A program made the translations under genes and the position numbers. A stretch of DNA of 41,333 nucleotides from Streptosporangiales bacterium (lineage in GTDB: Bacteria > Actinomycetota > Actinomycetes > Streptosporangiales > Streptosporangiaceae). How positions within the stretch are numbered: position 1 is the first letter of the stretch; every line of letters starts with the position of its first letter. Below are positions 8,440 through 16,411 of this stretch, piece after piece. Location: the NCBI GenBank assembly GCA_009380095.1, contig WHSL01000025.1, forward strand, positions 1 to 41,333, written 5' to 3'. Under the pieces are notes generated by a model. That model ran no database searches. It saw only the letters and a list, made by a program, of their open reading frames with translations, and was not told where the DNA came from.

Positions 8440-9108
8440 TCAGAGGCTGCGGGCGTCGATGCCGCCGTGGCCGGTGGTCGCGTGGATGTTCAGGTCGGCG
8501 GCGCCCTCGGTGTTCTTGAGCGCGTTGTGAATCCGCCCGTAGCCGGTGCCGGCGTCCAGGGAGGCGGAGACTCCGGCGGCGGCGCCGACCGACACGTCGC
8601 CCATCTGGGTGCTCAGCACGACCGTGCCGCGTACGGCCTCGGCGATCCGGATGTCACCCTTCTGGGTGTTGATCTCCGCGGGGCCGTTGAGGCGGCCGAC
8701 CGAGATGTCACCGGCGAGGGCGGTGAGGCGGACGCTCGCGGCCTCGTCGAGCTTGGTCGCGCCGTGCGCGCCGTCGATGGCGACGTCGCCAAACCGTCCG
8801 ACGGCTCGGAACTCGGCGCCGGCCGCCTCCGCCTCGATGTGGGAACCGGCGGGCAGCCGGACCGTCACCTCGATGGAACCGGAGGGGCCGAAGTACTGGT
8901 TCTTCGCCGCCGGAGCCTCGATCCGCAGGACGCCGTCGCCGTATTCGACCGTGGTCTGCTCGGCCGCCTTCACGTCGCGGCCCTTCGAGGCGTCCGCGGG
9001 CAGGACCTCGACCGTGGTGTCGGCCCGGCCGGCGGCGATGAGCTGGACGCGCCCCGCGGGGATGTCGAGGACGGCGGAGATCGGGGTGGGGGTGTCGAAC
9101 CTCTGCAT
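8440..9108 (-). CDS. DUF4097-family beta-strand repeat protein
   Basis: A 222-residue protein made of repeated short beta strands of the DUF4097 (adhesin-like, right-handed beta-helix) family. Successive turns such as GSIEVTVRLPAGSHIEAEAAGAEFRAVG, GDVAIDGAHGATKLDEAASVRLTALAGDISVG, GPAEINTQKGDIRIAEA, GTVVLSTQMGDVSVG and ADLNIHATTGHGGIDARSL show the roughly 20-residue period. No signal peptide or membrane segment is visible, so it is probably cytoplasmic. The function of this family is unknown; in actinomycetes it is commonly linked to a HicB-like gene and ABC transporters, none of which is intact here. AGGAGAG precedes the ATG by a few bases. A possible coupled remnant follows. Confidence 0.8.
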   Translation of the reverse strand: MQRFDTPTPISAVLDIPAGRVQLIAAGRADTTVEVLPADASKGRDVKAAEQTTVEYGDGVLRIEAPAAKNQYFGPSGSIEVTVRLPAGSHIEAEAAGAEFRAVGRFGDVAIDGAHGATKLDEAASVRLTALAGDISVGRLNGPAEINTQKGDIRIAEAVRGTVVLSTQMGDVSVGAAAGVSASLDAGTGYGRIHNALKNTEGAADLNIHATTGHGGIDARSL

Positions 9109-9126
9109 CGCGCTCTCCTGTGCTCG

Positions 9127-9252
9127 TTGTTTCCGACCCTCGACTTCGTCGGCGAGAGCATCACCCGCGCCGCGGAGCAGGCCCGCGAGGTCCTCTACAC
9201 GAAAACCGAGGGGACCTCAGGCGGCACCGCCACGCCGGATCCTTCGACCTGA
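9127..9252 (+). pseudogene. Orphan coding-like fragment, possibly the 3' end of a lost gene
   Basis: In the plus strand, a short frame from TTG 9127 to TGA 9252 reads FPTLDFVGESITRAAEQARE and then VLYTKTEG, a convincing amphipathic helix. Almost every codon in that stretch ends in G or C, as in the real genes here, while the opposite strand does not show this bias. It has no ribosome binding site and would overlap the DUF4097 5' leader. It may be the leftover tail of a gene deleted when the DUF4097 gene arrived, or a small protein of its own. I do not recognise the family. Confidence 0.3.
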
Positions 9253-9359
9253 GCCGGCCGGGCCCGCCCGGAGACCTCCCCCGCGCCGCCCGCTCCGTCG
9301 TACGGCCCCACTACGCTGAGGACTCAGACCAGGGGAATCCTCGACGAGGCGGGCATTTG

Positions 9360-10154
9360 ATGATCGCGATTCTGGGCGCGGGAAAGATGGGCGAGGCGCT
9401 GCTCTCCGGGCTGCTGCGGGCCGGCACGCAACCGTCGGACCTTCTCGTGACCACCCGCAGGCCGGAGCACGCGACGCGGCTGCGCGACACCTACGGTGTC
9501 GAGTCGGCGTCCAACGCGGAGGCGGCGAAGACGGCGGACACGCTCGTGCTGGCGGTGAAGCCGCAGGACATGAGCGCCCTGCTGGACGAGCTCGCCGCCT
9601 ACGTGCCGACGGACACGCTGGTCATCTCCGCCGCGGCCGGCATCACCACCGCGTTCGTGGAGGGCCGCCTCGCCGACGGGGTGCCCGTCGTCCGGGTCAT
9701 GTCGAACACGCCCGTGCTCGTCGACGAGGCCATGAGCGTGGTCTCCGCGGGCAGCCACGCCGCCCCCGAGCACCTGGAGCGCACCGAGGCCATGCTGCGG
9801 CCGGTGGGCCGGGTGGTCCGGGTGCCGGAGTCCCAGCAGGACGCGGCGACCGCGCTCTCCGGCAGCGGGCCGGCCTACTTCTACTACCTCGTCGAGGCGA
9901 TGATCGACGCCGGGATACTGCTCGGCGTGCCGCGCACCGTGGCGCACGAGATGGTCGTGCAGGCCGCGGCCGGCGCCGCGGCGATGCTGCGGGAGACCGG
10001 CGAGCACCCGGTCAGCCTCCGGGAGGCCGTGACGTCGCCGGGTGGTACCACGATCTCCGCGATCCGGGAGCTCGAGCGTCACGGGGTGCGCGCCGCCGTG
10101 ATCGAGGCCATCGAGGCCGCCCGCGATCGCGGGCGTCAGCTGGCGGCCGGCTGA
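9360..10154 (+). CDS. proC: Pyrroline-5-carboxylate reductase
   Basis: Catalyses the last step of proline synthesis, NAD(P)H-dependent reduction of P5C to proline. The 264-residue length is typical. The Rossmann loop GAGKMG is at residues 6-11, VMSNTPVLVDEAMSVVS is the conserved P5CR middle segment, and the signature ALSGSGPAYFYYLVEAMIDAG is followed by SLREAVTSPGGTTISAIRELE, the active-site region of the C-terminal dimerisation domain. The start is ATG 9360 (an in-frame TTG lies at 9357); a TACGCT -10-like box is at 9312-9317. Downstream come the acuC-phosphatase-HTH genes, an order I recall from Streptomyces. The 3' end overlaps a small antisense membrane ORF by 19 bases. Confidence 0.96.
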   Translation: MIAILGAGKMGEALLSGLLRAGTQPSDLLVTTRRPEHATRLRDTYGVESASNAEAAKTADTLVLAVKPQDMSALLDELAAYVPTDTLVISAAAGITTAFVEGRLADGVPVVRVMSNTPVLVDEAMSVVSAGSHAAPEHLERTEAMLRPVGRVVRVPESQQDAATALSGSGPAYFYYLVEAMIDAGILLGVPRTVAHEMVVQAAAGAAAMLRETGEHPVSLREAVTSPGGTTISAIRELERHGVRAAVIEAIEAARDRGRQLAAG

Positions 10155-10423
10155 GCTCGCCCGCGATTGAGGGCGGCGGGCCCGGGGTGCCCGGCGTGGG
10201 TGCGGGCGCGTACGGGATGCGCGGCTCGTAGTGGAAGGGTGGCCGGTGGTTCCGTACGGACAGCCGGAGGAGTCTTCGGCAGGCGTTCGCCGCGTGTGAC
10301 GGCGCCCGGCGTTCGGTGAGCGAACAGGTTCGGTCCTCGCGCGAGCCCGTATCGGATCACGATCGCGGCTCCGGTGAGCATCCCCGTCAACAGCACTCCA
10401 AGGCCAATGGCCAGCACACCCAT
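10136..10423 (-). CDS. Possible small single-span membrane protein
   Basis: Ninety-five codons from ATG 10423. Residues 1-25 (MGVLAIGLGVLLTGMLTGAA and on to VIRYG) form one good transmembrane helix, followed by a basic, Pro- and Arg-rich tail that looks disordered. A G-rich stretch sits upstream but no strong Shine-Dalgarno. The 3' end runs 19 bases into the end of proC on the other strand. The hydrophobic start is unlikely to arise by chance in this GC-rich DNA, but the tail may be out of frame with any real protein. I recognise no family. Confidence 0.4.
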   Translation of the reverse strand: MGVLAIGLGVLLTGMLTGAAIVIRYGLARGPNLFAHRTPGAVTRGERLPKTPPAVRTEPPATLPLRAAHPVRARTHAGHPGPAALNRGRAQPAAS

Positions 10424-10652
10424 GTGATCGCCCCCCGCGCGCGGTGGCTTCGCCTTCCGGCTTCGTCCGTGTCCCGTCTCCCCGGTTTCTCGAGCACTGC
10501 CCCTTTTGTCCCTATGGTGACATGTTGGGCGGTTTCAGTCGCCCGGCGGCCGGGTGCCGGGCGGACCGGATCAGGCGCTACCGTGGGCACGCGGACCTCC
10601 GCTAGGGCCAGTCAGACAGGCCCTCGGCCGGCCGGAGAAGGGAGGAGCCCTG

Positions 10653-11831
10653 GTGAGCAATGCGGTTCGGGTGGTCTGGGACGACGCCCTGTGCTCCTAC
10701 GATTTCGGCCCCGGGCACCCGCTGGCGCCCGTACGGGTGGAGCTGACGATGGCGCTCGCCCGCTCCCTCGGGGTGTTCGACTCCCCTTCGGTGGAGGTGA
10801 CCGGCGTGACCCCCGCCGACGACGAGTTGCTCCGGCTGGTGCACGACCCCGGCTATATCGCGGCCGTACGGAAGGCGGGGGAGACCGGTGTGCCCGACCC
10901 GGCGTACGGGCTCGGCACCGACGACAACCCGGTCTTCCCCGGCATGCACGAGGCCTCGGCGCTCGTCGCCGGCGCCTCGGTGGCGGCGGCCGAGGCCGTG
11001 TGGAGCGGCGCGGCGGAGCACGCGGTGAACGTGGCGGGCGGCCTGCATCACGCGATGGCCGCGGCCGCGTCGGGCTTCTGCGTCTACAACGACCCCGCCA
11101 TCGCCATCGCCCGGCTGCTCGAGCGGGGCGCGCAGCGCGTCGCGTACGTGGACATCGACGTGCACCACGGCGACGGCGTACAGGCCGCCTTCTACGACGA
11201 CCCGCGGGTGCTCACGATCAGCCTGCACGAGACGCCGCGGATGCTCTTCCCCGGCACCGGCTTCCCGCAGGAGGCCGGTGGACCGAACGCCGAGGGCTCC
11301 GCCGTCAGCGTGGCCCTGCCCGCGGGCACCGGGGACGACGGCTGGCTGCGCGCCTTTCACGCGGTGGTGCCGGAGCTGCTGACCGCGTTCCGCCCGGAGA
11401 TCCTGGTCACCCAGCACGGCTGCGACTCGCACGCGCTGGACCCGCTGGCCCACCTGATGCTCAGCGTGGACGGGCAGCGCACCGCGCACCAGGCGCTGCA
11501 CCGGCTGGCGCACGACGTCGCGGGCGGGCGCTGGGTCGCATACGGTGGAGGTGGCTACGAGCTCGTACAGGTCGTGCCGCGGTCGTGGACGCATCTGCTC
11601 GCCGAGCTCGCAGGTGCGCCGATCGCGCCGGAGACGCCCACCCCCGAGGACTGGCAGGAGTTCGCCCGTCGCCGTACGGGCGAGACGGCCCCGCGCCGGA
11701 TGACCGAGGGGCGCACGCCGGGATTCCGCCGCTTCGAGGATGGTTACGATCCGGCGGACCCGCTCGACCGGGCGATCGTCGCCACTCGGAACGCCGTTTT
11801 CCCCGCACACGGCGTGGATCCGAGCCTGTGA
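10653..11831 (+). CDS. acuC: Acetoin utilization protein AcuC (class I histone deacetylase fold)
   Basis: A zinc-dependent deacetylase of the arginase/deacetylase fold, 392 residues. The catalytic His pair is GGLHHA (H132, H133), the metal ligands are in YVDIDVHHGDGVQ (D169, H171) and GCDSHALDPL (Asp), and the catalytic Tyr lies in YGGGGYEL. AcuC in Bacillus deacetylates and reactivates acetyl-CoA synthetase; here the acetyl-protein target is inferred and not shown. GTG 10653 is preceded by GGGAGGAG with good spacing, which fixes the start. It is followed 24 bases later by a phosphatase-annotated gene on the same strand and probably co-transcribed with it. Confidence 0.93.
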   Translation: MSNAVRVVWDDALCSYDFGPGHPLAPVRVELTMALARSLGVFDSPSVEVTGVTPADDELLRLVHDPGYIAAVRKAGETGVPDPAYGLGTDDNPVFPGMHEASALVAGASVAAAEAVWSGAAEHAVNVAGGLHHAMAAAASGFCVYNDPAIAIARLLERGAQRVAYVDIDVHHGDGVQAAFYDDPRVLTISLHETPRMLFPGTGFPQEAGGPNAEGSAVSVALPAGTGDDGWLRAFHAVVPELLTAFRPEILVTQHGCDSHALDPLAHLMLSVDGQRTAHQALHRLAHDVAGGRWVAYGGGGYELVQVVPRSWTHLLAELAGAPIAPETPTPEDWQEFARRRTGETAPRRMTEGRTPGFRRFEDGYDPADPLDRAIVATRNAVFPAHGVDPSL

Positions 11832-11855
11832 CGTGTCTGCGACGAAAGGTGTGCC

Positions 11856-12653
11856 GTGACCGGCGTTCCCACCCGTGACGAGCTGATCGCTCACCTGGTC
11901 CGTAAGAAGATCGCGGGGGAGGTCGCGACGCCGCGGCAGAGCAACCTCAAGCACTACCACCTGCTCGCCCAGCGCGACCCGTACTACCTGCTGGGCCTGT
12001 CCCTCACCTGCACCTGGTCGTTCGACGAGGTGCTCGCGCTGATGGCGAAGCGGTGCGGGGTCAGCCCCGACGAGCGCCACCTGCGCGGCCAGGACACCAT
12101 CGATCCGGAACTGACCGCCGACGCGCTGGACGCCATGGCGGAACGGATCGGCGCCGCGGCACGGCCCGGCGTACGGGTGCTGCTGGCCACCGGCCACCCG
12201 GACGGCCTGCTCGACGTCTACCGGAGCCTGGCCGTGGCGCTCGCGCGGGCCGGCTGCGCGGTGCTGACCCCGGCCGAGGGCTGGACGTACCGGGACCCGT
12301 CCGCCTACGGGCCGTCACGGCGCACGCTCGTCTACCGCGAAGGTGTCGGTGTCGTTACCGATGGGAAGCGCGACCGCCACAGTCACGCTCCGGAACCGAT
12401 GCAGGCCATCCTGGCCACATCGCCCCGTGACGAGTGGCCGGATCTGGTCATCGCGGATCACGGGCTCGCGGGAGCGGCCGGGGAGGCGGGTGTGGCAACC
12501 GTGGGGTTCGCGGACTGTAATGACCCTGCCCTGTTCGTGGGGGAGGCGGAGGGCAAGATCGCCGTTTCGGTTCCGCTCGACGACAACGTCATGCCGGGCC
12601 ATTACCTGCCCTTGACCAGATACCTCCTGGCCCAAGCCGGTCTCCGAGGCTGA
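11856..12653 (+). CDS. HAD-like phosphatase (conserved actinobacterial)
   Basis: A 265-residue soluble protein usually annotated as a phosphatase in actinomycetes and conserved next to acuC and the HTH gene that follows. Visible features: a helical N-terminus (RDELIAHLVRKKIAGEVATPR), RVLLATGHPDGLLDVYRSLA, where a TGHP motif lies in a Rossmann-like strand-loop, VVTDGKRDRHSHAPEPM and LVIADHGLAGAAGEAGVATVGFADCNDP, a nucleotide- or phosphate-handling look. I do not see a canonical HAD DxDxT, so the phosphatase label is by family recall. The ATG/GTG area at 11856 begins 24 bases after acuC, with GAAAGGTG upstream. Confidence 0.65.
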   Translation: MTGVPTRDELIAHLVRKKIAGEVATPRQSNLKHYHLLAQRDPYYLLGLSLTCTWSFDEVLALMAKRCGVSPDERHLRGQDTIDPELTADALDAMAERIGAAARPGVRVLLATGHPDGLLDVYRSLAVALARAGCAVLTPAEGWTYRDPSAYGPSRRTLVYREGVGVVTDGKRDRHSHAPEPMQAILATSPRDEWPDLVIADHGLAGAAGEAGVATVGFADCNDPALFVGEAEGKIAVSVPLDDNVMPGHYLPLTRYLLAQAGLRG

Positions 12654-12661
12654 AGCCGGGC

Positions 12662-12690
12662 TTTGCGCTTTCACCCTGGCGATTTACGCT
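12662..12690 (+). promoter_or_regulatory. Promoter of the HTH (BldC-type) gene
   Basis: TTTGCG (12662-12667), a 17-base spacer and TACGCT (12685-12690). Transcription would start near 12697, leaving about 60 bases before the ATG at 12758. Confidence 0.55.
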
Positions 12691-12757
12691 GAAACAGGAC
12701 GTGACTGAAGACACCGGAGGGAAGCCCGGTACCGCCGCGTCCGGAAGAAGGCGTCCG

Positions 12758-12961
12758 ATGAGTTCGGGTGAGAGACCACTCAGTGAGGTCAAGTTCCTCA
12801 CCGTGGCCGAGGTGGCCACGATCATGCGCGTGTCCAAGATGACCGTCTATCGGCTGGTGCACTCCGGTGAGCTGCCCGCGATCCGGGTCGGCCGGTCATT
12901 CCGGGTCCCCGAGCAAGCCGTCCACGACTATCTGCGTGAGGCCTACATCGAGGCGGGCTGA
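12758..12961 (+). CDS. MerR/excisionase-type helix-turn-helix DNA-binding protein
   Basis: A 67-residue protein that is one winged HTH of the BldC/excisionase type: SEVKFLTVAEVATIMRVSKMTVYRLVHSGELPAIRVGRSFRVPEQAVHDYL. It is the orthologue by position and sequence of a conserved Streptomyces gene in the same block (recalled as SCO3328). The start is ATG 12758 with GAAGAAGG upstream; an in-frame GTG at 12701 would add 19 residues and lies close after the -10 box, so a longer leaderless form cannot be excluded. BldC-like proteins bind direct repeats as oligomers and regulate development. The target here is unknown. Confidence 0.85.
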   Translation: MSSGERPLSEVKFLTVAEVATIMRVSKMTVYRLVHSGELPAIRVGRSFRVPEQAVHDYLREAYIEAG

Positions 12962-12969
12962 CGATCGAA

Positions 12970-12993
12970 GGCCCAGGGGGGACCCTCTGGGCC
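12970..12993 (+). terminator. Strong hairpin terminator after the HTH gene
   Basis: An 11-bp stem (GGCCCAGGGGG against CCCTCTGGGCC, one G-T pair) with a 2-base loop begins 9 bases after the stop codon. No T-run follows. Confidence 0.65.
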
Positions 12994-13229
12994 GTCCCGC
13001 TCGCCGGCGGGTGGTCCCGCTTCGCGCTCGATGCCCGCGTAACGGCGTGCTTGCATCGGTAATCCCGTGAATGATCGCCGGTTGGCGAGCCGGGGGGAGA
13101 AGCGGCCGGTGGCGGCGGTACGCTGTGATGCCGGGCTCGCCGTACTCTCGGCCGCCGTATGGCCATGGCCGCGGTTCCTGAGCCCGTCTGATCCGGCCTT
13201 CCCTCGGGCGAAACGAATTGGGGTTACCC

Positions 13230-13328
13230 ATGGGCTCTGTCATCAAGAAGCGCCGTAAGCGCATGGCCAAGAAGAAGCACCGCAAGCTGCTCAAGCGGAC
13301 GCGCGTCGCCCGTCGCAACAAGAAGTAG
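13230..13328 (+). CDS. Small ribosomal subunit protein bS22 (AURKAIP1/COX24 domain)
   Basis: Thirty-two residues, [19 protein letters not shown] followed by [13 protein letters not shown], over half Lys and Arg. It matches the tiny extra ribosomal protein bS22 first seen in mycobacterial ribosome structures, which binds near the decoding centre rRNA. The AURKAIP1/COX24 domain is also found in mitochondrial ribosomal mS38. The ATG at 13230 is the only sensible start; no strong Shine-Dalgarno precedes it. It is followed at once by a hairpin terminator, and by position it is single-gene transcribed, probably at a high level. Confidence 0.93.
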   Translation: MGSVIKKRRKRMAKKKHRKLLKRTRVARRNKK

Positions 13329-13333
13329 TCACC

Positions 13334-13349
13334 AGCCCCCCTGGGGGCT
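13334..13349 (+). terminator. Hairpin terminator after bS22
   Basis: AGCCCCC and GGGGGCT pair perfectly with a 2-base loop, 5 bases after the bS22 stop. It is followed by a short GCGCGCCAC direct repeat (from about 13364). Confidence 0.6.
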
Positions 13350-13489
13350 CTGACGCGCGCCACGCGCGCCACGCGGGCGCGCGGCATCCGTCGGCGGAGA
13401 TCACTCCCCGCCGGTCCGGATCGATGCCACAATCGCACCCGCCGCGCACGCGGCCGGCCGGTCACGGTCTCGGTACGGAAGGGGCACGC

Positions 13490-14506
13490 ATGACGCGCAC
13501 CGTCCTCGTCACCGGGGTGTCGCGCTACCTCGGTGCTCGCGTCGCGAACACCCTGCAGGCCGACCCCGCGGTCGGCCGGGTGATCGGGATCGACGCGGTG
13601 CCCCCGAAACGGCCGCTCGGCCGTACCGAGTTCGTCCGGGTCGACCTGCGCACGTCCGGCATCGCCGCGCTGATCGAGAGCGCCTCCGTCGACACCGTCG
13701 TCCACCTCAGCCTGGTCGCCACACCCGCTGGGGCGGGCGGACGGATGTCGATGAAGGAGAGCAACGTCATCGGCGCCATGCAGCTGCTCGGCGCCTGCCA
13801 GCGTGCGCCGAGCGTGCGCCGCCTCGTCGTACGGTCCACGTCGGCTGTCTACGGCGCGTCCCCCCGGGATCCCGGGCTGTTCACCGAGTCGATGGAGCCG
13901 CACGAGACTCCGAAGACCGGCTACGCCAAGGACGCCGCCGAGGTCGAGGGGTACGTACGCGGGCTCGGCCGGCGCCGCCCGGATCTGTGGATCGCGGTGC
14001 TCAGGTTCGCCAACTTCATGGGCCCCACGGTCGACTCACCGCTCACCCGCTACCTGCGCATGCCGGTGGTGCCGACGGTGCTGGGGTTCGACCCCCGGCT
14101 GCAGTTCGTGCACGAGGACGACGGGGTCGACGTGATCCGCAGGATGGCCACCTCCGACCACACGGGGCTGTACAACGTGGCCGGGCACGGGGTGCTGCTG
14201 CTCTCGCAGTGCCTGCGCCGGGCCGGGCGGGTTGAGCTCCCGCTGCCCGCCCCGCTGCTCCGGTACGGGGGCGGCGTCGCCCGCCAGGCCGGGCTCAGCG
14301 ACTTCTCCCCGGAACAGCTGGCCCTGCTGGCGCACGGCCGGGTGATGGACTGCGGCAAGCTCGAACGCACCCTCGACTGGACCCCGGCGCACACCACGGC
14401 CGAGGCCTACGACGACTTCGTCCGCACCCACGGCGACGGGCGGAACGCCCCGGTGGAGGCGCTCGACCGGCTGACCGAGCAGCTGAGGGCGGTGATGGGG
14501 CGATGA
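13490..14506 (+). CDS. NAD-dependent epimerase/dehydratase (extended SDR)
   Basis: A 338-residue extended short-chain dehydrogenase/reductase. The N-terminal VLVTGVSRYLGARVA is a variant of the TGxxGxxG NAD(P) motif (second Gly to Tyr-Leu-Gly spacing kept), with VIGIDAVPP for the adenine ribose, VVHLSLVATPAG, and YAKDAAEVE supplying the catalytic YxxxK. It groups with the actinobacterial SDRs that lie next to a PlsC-type acyltransferase. The substrate is unknown, possibly a sugar or lipid precursor. ATG 13490 has GGAAGGGG about 7 bases upstream. Its stop overlaps the next start (ATGA), so it is coupled to the acyltransferase. Confidence 0.87.
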   Translation: MTRTVLVTGVSRYLGARVANTLQADPAVGRVIGIDAVPPKRPLGRTEFVRVDLRTSGIAALIESASVDTVVHLSLVATPAGAGGRMSMKESNVIGAMQLLGACQRAPSVRRLVVRSTSAVYGASPRDPGLFTESMEPHETPKTGYAKDAAEVEGYVRGLGRRRPDLWIAVLRFANFMGPTVDSPLTRYLRMPVVPTVLGFDPRLQFVHEDDGVDVIRRMATSDHTGLYNVAGHGVLLLSQCLRRAGRVELPLPAPLLRYGGGVARQAGLSDFSPEQLALLAHGRVMDCGKLERTLDWTPAHTTAEAYDDFVRTHGDGRNAPVEALDRLTEQLRAVMGR

Positions 14507-15492
14507 CCGGCACCGACCGGGTGGTCGTCCCGATCACCTCCGACGGCGAAGGCCACGACGGCACGCCCGGCGGCGGACCCGGCGGACGACGAGCACACGG
14601 CGGACCCGGGGAACAGGGCGGACGCGGCGGACCGGGGGAGCCGCCGGAGACCGAGGCCGCCTGGGAGCGCGGGCTCGCCACGGGCCTGGCCCTGCTGCGG
14701 CGCCGGCTGACCGGCGCGTACGAGGTCGACGAGCTCGGCTTCGACCGCGAGCTGACCGACGACCTGGTGGTCCCGGCGCTGCGGCTGCTCTATCATCACT
14801 GGTTCAGCGTGCGGGTGCGCGGGCTGGAGCACGTCCCCGACACGGGCGGCGCGCTGCTGGTCGGCAACCACGCCGGGGTGCTCCCGGTGGACGCGCTGAT
14901 GCTCGGTGTGGCCCTGTACGACGAACACCCGGAGAACCGCAAGCTCCGCCTGCTCGGCGCGGACCTCGTCTACCAGCTGCCGTTCCTGTCCCACCTGGCC
15001 CGCAAGAGCGGGTCCACGCTGGCCACCCCCTCCGACGCCGAGCACCTGCTGCGCGCCGGCGAGATCGCCGGAGTCTTCCCCGAGGGCTTCAAGGGCATCG
15101 GCAAGCCCTTCGCCGAGCGGTACAGGCTGCGCCGGTTCGGCCGGGGCGGCTTCGTGACCTCGGCCATCCGCGCCGGAGTGCCGATCGTGCCGGTCGCCAT
15201 CGTGGGGGCCGAGGAGATCTATCCGAAGATCGCGGACTTCAAGCCGCTGGCCCGGATGCTCGGGCTGCCGTACTTCCCGATCACCCCGACCTTCCCCTGG
15301 CTGGGGCCGCTCGGGCTGGTACCGCTGCCCAGCAAGTGGATCATCGAGTTCGGCGAGCCGGTCCGGACCGACGGGCTGCCGCCGGACGCCGCCGAGGACC
15401 CGATGGTCGTCTTCGACCTCACCGACCGCGTCCGCGGGCTCATCCAGACCCGCCTCGATCACCTCGTCGAGGAGCGCGGTTCCGCGTTCTGA
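14503..15492 (+). CDS. Lysophospholipid acyltransferase family protein (PlsC-like)
   Basis: A 329-residue membrane-associated acyltransferase that would acylate lysophosphatidic acid or a related glycerolipid. Residues 1-50 are Gly-rich and disordered (GGGPGGRRAHGGPGEQGGRGGPGE). The catalytic motif is GNHAGVLPVDALM (family form of the HxxxxD box), motif III is GVFPEGFKGIGKPF and motif IV is VPIVPVAIVGAEE. Start ATG 14503 overlaps the epimerase stop by four bases. Its own stop (TGA 15490-15492) abuts the stop of the convergent HAD gene with no gap. In Streptomyces the same SDR-PlsC-HAD trio is conserved, which suggests a shared lipid or envelope role. Confidence 0.9.
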   Translation: MTGTDRVVVPITSDGEGHDGTPGGGPGGRRAHGGPGEQGGRGGPGEPPETEAAWERGLATGLALLRRRLTGAYEVDELGFDRELTDDLVVPALRLLYHHWFSVRVRGLEHVPDTGGALLVGNHAGVLPVDALMLGVALYDEHPENRKLRLLGADLVYQLPFLSHLARKSGSTLATPSDAEHLLRAGEIAGVFPEGFKGIGKPFAERYRLRRFGRGGFVTSAIRAGVPIVPVAIVGAEEIYPKIADFKPLARMLGLPYFPITPTFPWLGPLGLVPLPSKWIIEFGEPVRTDGLPPDAAEDPMVVFDLTDRVRGLIQTRLDHLVEERGSAF

Positions 15493-16365
15493 TCAGCGAA
15501 GGTGGCGGCGCATGGCGATGCCCACCGCCAGGCCGCCGGCGAGGGCCCCGAGGCTCGCGGCGGGCACGGCGATCTTGGAGGCGCTGCGCCCGGTACGGAA
15601 GTCGTGCACCGGCCACCCCATGTCCTTCGCGTGCTCCCGCAGGTCGGGGTCGGGGTTGACGGCGTGCGGGTGGCCCACCGCGGCGAGCATCGGCACGTCG
15701 TTGGCGGAGTCGCTGTACGCGGAGCAGCGCCGCAGGTCGAGACCCTCCCGCTCGGCGAGCGCGCGGATCGCCTCCGCCTTGGCGGGGCCGTGCAGCATGT
15801 CGCCGACGAGCCGGCCGGTATAGACACCGTCGACGTGCTCGGCGACGGTGCCGAGCGCGCCGGTGAGGCCGAGCCGGCGGGCGATGATGCGGGCGAGCTC
15901 CACCGGCGTCGCGGTGACGAGCCACACCCGCTGCCCCACGTCGAGGTGGCGCTGCGCCAGGTTGCGGGTGCCCTGCCAGACCCGGTCGGCCATGGTCTCG
16001 TCGTAGATCTCCTCGCACAGCTCGACGAGGTGGGCGACCTTGTGCCCGGCGACGAAGGAGAGCGCGGCCTCGCGCGCGGCCTGCATGTGGTCGGCGTTCT
16101 CGCTGCCGCTGGCGCGGAACACGACCTGGCCCCAGGCGAACCTCGCGAGGTCACGGGTGGTGAAGAGATCACGGGAGGCGAGGCCGCGGGCGAAGTGGTA
16201 GATCGACGCGCCCCGCATGATCGTGTTGTCGACATCGAAGAAGGCGGCCGCGGTCAGGTCGGGCTCGGGCGCCTCGACCGGCTCCGTCATCTCCGCCGCG
16301 GCTGCCGCGGCCTTGCCCGCGAGCTCGGCGCGCTCGCCGTCACGCCGCCGGATGAGCCCCTTCAT
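15493..16365 (-). CDS. HAD-IB family hydrolase (SerB-like) with C-terminal membrane anchor
   Basis: A 290-residue phosphatase of the HAD-IB (phosphoserine phosphatase-like) subfamily. The nucleophile motif is FFDVDNTIMRG (DxDxT), motif II is VWLVTATPVELA and motif IV is CSAYSDSANDVPML. The last about 25 residues (LGALAGGLAVGIAMRRH) form a hydrophobic helix with a basic end, typical of the actinobacterial HAD-IB proteins next to PlsC, so it may dephosphorylate a lipid-linked substrate at the membrane (inference). ATG 16365 lies 6 bases after TACCCT, so it is probably leaderless; no Shine-Dalgarno supports another start. Its stop abuts that of the acyltransferase. Confidence 0.88.
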   Translation of the reverse strand: MKGLIRRRDGERAELAGKAAAAAAEMTEPVEAPEPDLTAAAFFDVDNTIMRGASIYHFARGLASRDLFTTRDLARFAWGQVVFRASGSENADHMQAAREAALSFVAGHKVAHLVELCEEIYDETMADRVWQGTRNLAQRHLDVGQRVWLVTATPVELARIIARRLGLTGALGTVAEHVDGVYTGRLVGDMLHGPAKAEAIRALAEREGLDLRRCSAYSDSANDVPMLAAVGHPHAVNPDPDLREHAKDMGWPVHDFRTGRSASKIAVPAASLGALAGGLAVGIAMRRHLR

Positions 16366-16371
16366 ACCTTG

Positions 16372-16377
16372 AGGGTA
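16372..16377 (-). promoter_or_regulatory. -10 box TACCCT of the HAD gene
   Basis: TACCCT ends 6 bases before the ATG at 16365, consistent with a leaderless transcript and fixing the start. Confidence 0.5.
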
Positions 16378-16411
16378 AGCGGTCGCGTGAGTGCGCCGGG
16401 TGAAGTCTCGA

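Noticed and set aside
12962-13229. Gene between the HTH gene and bS22
   Set aside because: Frames are short and lack coding bias; the region holds a terminator and probable bS22 promoter (TACGCT at 13119-13124).
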